Source of the DNA: Alphaproteobacteria bacterium
GTDB taxonomy: Bacteria > Pseudomonadota > Alphaproteobacteria > RF32 > CAG-239
Length of the DNA: 8,005 nt
Reading direction: 5' to 3'
Assembly: GCA_017645485.1 (NCBI GenBank)
Contig: JAGCOI010000044.1
Coordinates: forward strand, 1 to 8,005
The notes beneath the pieces were generated by a model. That model saw only the letters and a list, made by a program, of their open reading frames with translations. It ran no database searches and was not told where the DNA came from. This document shows positions 4,782 through 8,005 of the stretch, piece after piece (the first letter of the stretch is position 1; every line of letters begins with the position of its first letter). A program made the position numbers and the translations under genes.

Positions 4782-6364
4782 ACCGATTGTTCTTTTGTTT
4801 TCAAAAACTTAACGCACGGAAAATCTTCAGCGGTTTTGTTCAAATGCCACGCATTGCGTGCCAGAAAAACCTCATCACCGTTATAATCGGTTGCCATATT
4901 AAGCTTGTTTGCTTCCAAAAATTTATCAAAGCCTGCTTTGTCGTCCGATTTAACCCAACGCGCCGTAAAATATTGTGTCGGCTCAAAAATAACGGGAATA
5001 TTAAATTCCGTTCGAATACGATCAGCCATTACCTCAAATTGCAAAGCACCGACCACACCGACAATCCACTCCGAGCCCACATTCGGCTTAAAAATGCTGG
5101 CACCGCCTTCTTCCGCAATTTGATTTAACGCATTGGCCAAATGTTTTGATTTAAGCGGATCTGTCGCCCGAACCGATTTTAAAAGTTCCGGTGCAAACGA
5201 GGGAATACCCGTAAAATGCAAATTTTCCCCCTCGGTTAACGTATCCCCGATACGTAAATTACCATGGTTCGGAATACCGATAATATCACCGGCATAAGCA
5301 TCTTCCGCAAGTTCGCGTTCCTGTGCCAAAAACATCACGGGTGTCGGCACCTTAATTTCTTTACCTGTTCTGATTTGTTTTAAGGCCATACCGCGCTTAA
5401 AATGCCCGGAACAAATACGCATAAAAGCAATGCGGTCGCGATGCTTCGGGTCCATATTGGCCTGAATCTTAAACACAAATCCGGTTACTTTTGCCTCATC
5501 TGCCTTCACTTCACGTTCCGATGCTTTTTGCGGACGCGGTAAAGGGGCAATATTAACAAGCCCGTTTAAAACTTCCCTCACCCCGAAATTATTGATGGCA
5601 CTGCCGAAAAATACAGGGGTTAAAGCACCGGCAAGATACAAATCCAAATCAAATTGCGGACACAGCTCTTTAACCATTTCAACATCTTCTCTAAGTTTTT
5701 TAACGGCATGTGCAGGCAATAATTCATCAAGTTTTTCATCTGTCAGCCCGTGGCAGGTTTCAATGGTCGCATTAATTTGCGACTTATCGCCTGTTTTATT
5801 CATTAAAATCAGTCTGTCGCCCAAAATATCATAACAACCCAAAAAATCTTTACCGCTGCCTATCGGCCAACTGGCGGGCGTCACATCCAACGCAAGCGTT
5901 TTTTCAATATCATCAAGCAACACAAACGGATCCAAACCTTCACGGTCAAGCTTGTTTATAAAGGTTAAAATCGGAATATTGCGAAGCCTGCAAACTTCAA
6001 AAAGTTTTTTGGTCTGTGTTTCAATACCTTTGGCCGAATCCAAAACCATCACGGCCGAATCAACCGCCGTCAACACACGATATGTATCTTCCGAAAAGTC
6101 TTCGTGTCCCGGCGTATCCAACAAATTAAAAGCAATGTTTTCATAGTCAAAAGACATCACTGATGAAGCAACGGAAATACCGCGTTCCTGTTCCACCTTC
6201 ATCCAGTCCGAATGCGCGCGCCTGTTTTCACCGCGTGCCTTTACGGCACCGGCCGCATTAATCGCACCGCCGAAAAGCAACAATTTTTCGGTTAAGGTTG
6301 TTTTACCCGCATCAGGGTGCGAAATAATTGCAAAAGTTTTGCGAGGCATCATATTTTGTAACAT
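4778..6364 (-). CDS. prfC: Peptide chain release factor 3
   Basis: This 528-residue translational GTPase (E. coli RF3 has 529) removes RF1 and RF2 from the ribosome after peptide release. The G domain carries SHPDAGKTT (15-23, P-loop), ERGISV (60-65, switch I), DTPGHEDF (83-90, G3), NKLDRE (137-142, G4) and a later FGSAINNFGV (G5). The RF3-specific region IAPLPRPQ follows, then a beta-barrel domain and a C-terminal domain with GVVGALQFEVMADRI. This separates it from EF-G and LepA. The ATG at 6364 has GGA about nine bases upstream. The ATGs at codons 5 and 6 are weaker choices without a clear site. It is convergent with the SLOG gene and shares stop-codon bases, with no terminator between them. 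RF3 is patchily distributed among bacteria. Confidence 0.96.
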   Translation of the reverse strand: MLQNMMPRKTFAIISHPDAGKTTLTEKLLLFGGAINAAGAVKARGENRRAHSDWMKVEQERGISVASSVMSFDYENIAFNLLDTPGHEDFSEDTYRVLTAVDSAVMVLDSAKGIETQTKKLFEVCRLRNIPILTFINKLDREGLDPFVLLDDIEKTLALDVTPASWPIGSGKDFLGCYDILGDRLILMNKTGDKSQINATIETCHGLTDEKLDELLPAHAVKKLREDVEMVKELCPQFDLDLYLAGALTPVFFGSAINNFGVREVLNGLVNIAPLPRPQKASEREVKADEAKVTGFVFKIQANMDPKHRDRIAFMRICSGHFKRGMALKQIRTGKEIKVPTPVMFLAQERELAEDAYAGDIIGIPNHGNLRIGDTLTEGENLHFTGIPSFAPELLKSVRATDPLKSKHLANALNQIAEEGGASIFKPNVGSEWIVGVVGALQFEVMADRIRTEFNIPVIFEPTQYFTARWVKSDDKAGFDKFLEANKLNMATDYNGDEVFLARNAWHLNKTAEDFPCVKFLKTKEQSV

Positions 6365-6402
6365 TGTCTTTTTCCATACTGCTGTATTGCCGAATTTCGG
6401 GC

Positions 6403-6431
6403 ATATTACAAAACTAAAATAAAATATGCAA
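6403..6431 (-). promoter_or_regulatory. Weak candidate promoter of prfC
   Basis: On the minus strand TTGCAT (6431-6426) and TAATAT (6408-6403) are spaced by 17 bases, matching consensus in about seven of twelve positions. It would give a leader of about 30 bases. Co-transcription with the upstream phosphorylase is equally possible, since both genes point the same way 96 bases apart. Confidence 0.25.
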
Positions 6432-6444
6432 CACTTTTATTTTA
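6415..6444 (-). repeat. Perfect AT-only inverted repeat downstream of the phosphorylase gene
   Basis: TAAAATAAAA (6415-6424) and TTTTATTTTA (6435-6444) are exact inverted copies around a ten-base loop, 17 bases after the phosphorylase stop. As RNA it would form a ten-pair A-U stem. It may act as a weak terminator or processing signal, but it lacks the G-C pairs of a normal intrinsic terminator. Confidence 0.35.
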
Positions 6445-6460
6445 ATAACAGATATGTTCA

Positions 6461-8005
6461 CTAATCAACGGGCGAAATGTGCCAAATGTTTTTCGCATAT
6501 TCGCTCACGGCTCTGTCAGATGAAAAATAGCCTATACGCGCCACATTCAACAACGCTTTTTCAAACCATTTTTGCTTGTTCATATAGTCGTTTTGAGCCT
6601 GATGAACAGTTTTGTTAAAGTCTTCCAAATCTGCCAAAATAAAGTAATAATCTCTGTTGAGCAGATTTTCAAAAATCGGCTTAAACAACAAAGCATGGTC
6701 TTTTTGGCAGAACATATTCGAATTTAAGGCATTTAAAATGCGTTTTATATATTCCGACTTTTCATAAATCGCCCGCGGATTATATGTCGGACGCATGGCT
6801 CTTATTTGTTCGTCTTTTAAGCCGAACAAATAAAAGTTTTCATCACCGACCTGTTCTCTTATTTCAATATTTGCACCGTCATAAGTGCCTATTGTTAACG
6901 CACCGTTTAACGCAAATTTCATATTACCCGTTCCCGAAGCCTCAAAACCGGCGGTCGAAACTTGCAGACTGATGTCTGCCGCAGGCATTAATTTTTCGGC
7001 AAGTGAGACTTTATAATCAGGCATAAAGATAACCTTTAACGCCCCCGATACGCGCGGATCATGGTTAATCACATCGGCAACATTATTGATTAACTTAATA
7101 ATCAGTTTTGCATAAGCATACGACGGTGCGGCCTTACCCGCAAAAATATATGTTTTTGCAACTTCGGGATGCACATTATCATTAATAATCGAAAGATAAT
7201 CACCGATAACCTGTAAAATCGTTAAAAGTTGACGTTTATATTCGTGAATACGTTTGGCATGCACAATATAAATGCTCTTTGCATCAACGATTTCACTTGT
7301 TGTTTTGAAAATTTCAAAAGCCAACGCTTCTTTATTCTTCTTTTTAATACCGGCAAACATTTCTATAAAATCTTTGTCCTTAACATAAGGCTCAAGTTTT
7401 CTGAGCTCATCTAAATCCACAATCCAATCGGCACCTATTTTCGATGAAATCAATTCCGATAACGACGTATTGGCATGAAGCAACCATCGCCTCGGCGTAA
7501 TACCGTTTGTAATATTGATAAATTTTTCGGGATAGAGTTCATAAAATTCCGGCACCAAAGAAGTCTTAATCAGTTCGGTGTGCAATTTGGCCACACCGTT
7601 AACCGAAAACGAAGCAACAATTGAAAGATTGGCCATACGAATAACCTGATCATCACCTTCACCGGCAACAATACTGACTTTATCAAGTTTTTCTTTGTTT
7701 TCACCGAATTTTTCACGCGCAAACACCATAAAACGACGGTTAATCTCATATATAATCTGCAAATGGCGCGGTAACATTCTGCCCAATATACGTGAAGGCC
7801 ATTTTTCGAGTGCTTCGGGAAGCAATGTGTGGTTTGTATAAGCAAAAATTTTGGTTGTTACCTTCCATGCATCGTCCCATTCCAAACCGTATTGATCCAT
7901 CAACAATCTCATCATTTCCGCAATGGCAAGCGCAGGGTGGGTATCATTAAGCTGAATACAAACAAAATCCGGCATTTTATGAAAATCGTTACTTTTTTCC
8001 AAAAA
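6461..8005 (-). CDS. glgP: Glycogen/starch phosphorylase, C-terminal part (5' end beyond the window)
   Basis: The visible 514 residues align by eye with the last two thirds of GT35 glycogen phosphorylase (about 815 residues), which releases glucose-1-phosphate from alpha-1,4-glucans using pyridoxal phosphate. Visible in order are QLNDTHPALAIAEMMRLL, YTNHTLLPEALE, LPRHLQIIYEIN, NGITPRRWL, KRIHEYKRQLL, GKAAPSYAYAK, MPDYKVSLAEKLMPAADIS, and EASGTGNMKFALNGALTIGT. The last carries the PLP lysine (codon 6919-6917). The chain ends with GYFSSDRAVSEYAKNIWHI, the normal family C-terminus, so the 3' end is complete. The frame is open through base 8005, so a start at the TTG at 8002 is not believable. 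It suggests glycogen storage and turnover. It is co-oriented with prfC, with no functional link that I can see. Confidence 0.95.
   Translation of the reverse strand, partial: FLEKSNDFHKMPDFVCIQLNDTHPALAIAEMMRLLMDQYGLEWDDAWKVTTKIFAYTNHTLLPEALEKWPSRILGRMLPRHLQIIYEINRRFMVFAREKFGENKEKLDKVSIVAGEGDDQVIRMANLSIVASFSVNGVAKLHTELIKTSLVPEFYELYPEKFINITNGITPRRWLLHANTSLSELISSKIGADWIVDLDELRKLEPYVKDKDFIEMFAGIKKKNKEALAFEIFKTTSEIVDAKSIYIVHAKRIHEYKRQLLTILQVIGDYLSIINDNVHPEVAKTYIFAGKAAPSYAYAKLIIKLINNVADVINHDPRVSGALKVIFMPDYKVSLAEKLMPAADISLQVSTAGFEASGTGNMKFALNGALTIGTYDGANIEIREQVGDENFYLFGLKDEQIRAMRPTYNPRAIYEKSEYIKRILNALNSNMFCQKDHALLFKPIFENLLNRDYYFILADLEDFNKTVHQAQNDYMNKQKWFEKALLNVARIGYFSSDRAVSEYAKNIWHISPVD

Noticed and set aside
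7570..7845. 91-codon minus-strand frame inside the phosphorylase gene
   Set aside because: It is a different frame of the same strand within intact GT35 coding sequence.
8000..8002. TTG start for the phosphorylase at 8002
   Set aside because: The frame stays open to the window edge and about 300 N-terminal family residues are missing, so the gene simply continues outside.
1..8005. CRISPR array, insertion sequence, tRNA or prophage genes
   Set aside because: No regularly spaced repeats, transposase motifs, terminal inverted repeats, cloverleaf sequences or phage structural genes were seen.

Overview
The window most likely comes from an alphaproteobacterium with fairly low G+C. The evidence is the co-directional block pyrH-frr-uppS-cdsA-rseP, a ribosome recycling factor ending in KEKDIMQV, and the alphaproteobacterial style of the UMP kinase and UppS motifs. 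HEFGH-type RseP and CdsA fit a Gram-negative cell envelope. I cannot name a genus; a host- or gut-associated lineage is only a guess from base composition.

Layout. Positions 1-2966 (minus strand) hold a tight operon read right to left: UMP kinase, ribosome recycling factor, undecaprenyl diphosphate synthase, phosphatidate cytidylyltransferase, and the first 43 codons of the site-2 protease RseP, cut by the window edge. Pyrimidine nucleotide supply, ribosome recycling, the lipid carrier for cell-wall synthesis, CDP-diacylglycerol for phospholipids and envelope-stress proteolysis are thus transcribed together. Two usual members are missing: tsf upstream of pyrH and dxr between cdsA and rseP.

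Positions 2967-3123 are a divergent promoter region. On the plus strand, 3124-3957 encodes an AT-rich Icc-like metallophosphoesterase whose base composition is very unlike the operon.

Positions 3958-4307 contain no protein gene but are the most interesting part of the window. A good -10 box is followed by about 215 bases that fold into a 5' hairpin, a long closing stem around a junction, a textbook H-type pseudoknot, two more hairpins, and a strong intrinsic terminator. I could not match this to a known RNA class. Six bases after the terminator lies the Shine-Dalgarno of a small SLOG/DUF1273-like Rossmann-fold protein (4308-4781), which has no visible promoter of its own.

Positions 4778-8005 (minus strand) hold peptide chain release factor 3 (prfC), convergent with and overlapping the SLOG gene at the stop codons, and the C-terminal 514 residues of a glycogen/starch phosphorylase that runs off the right edge.
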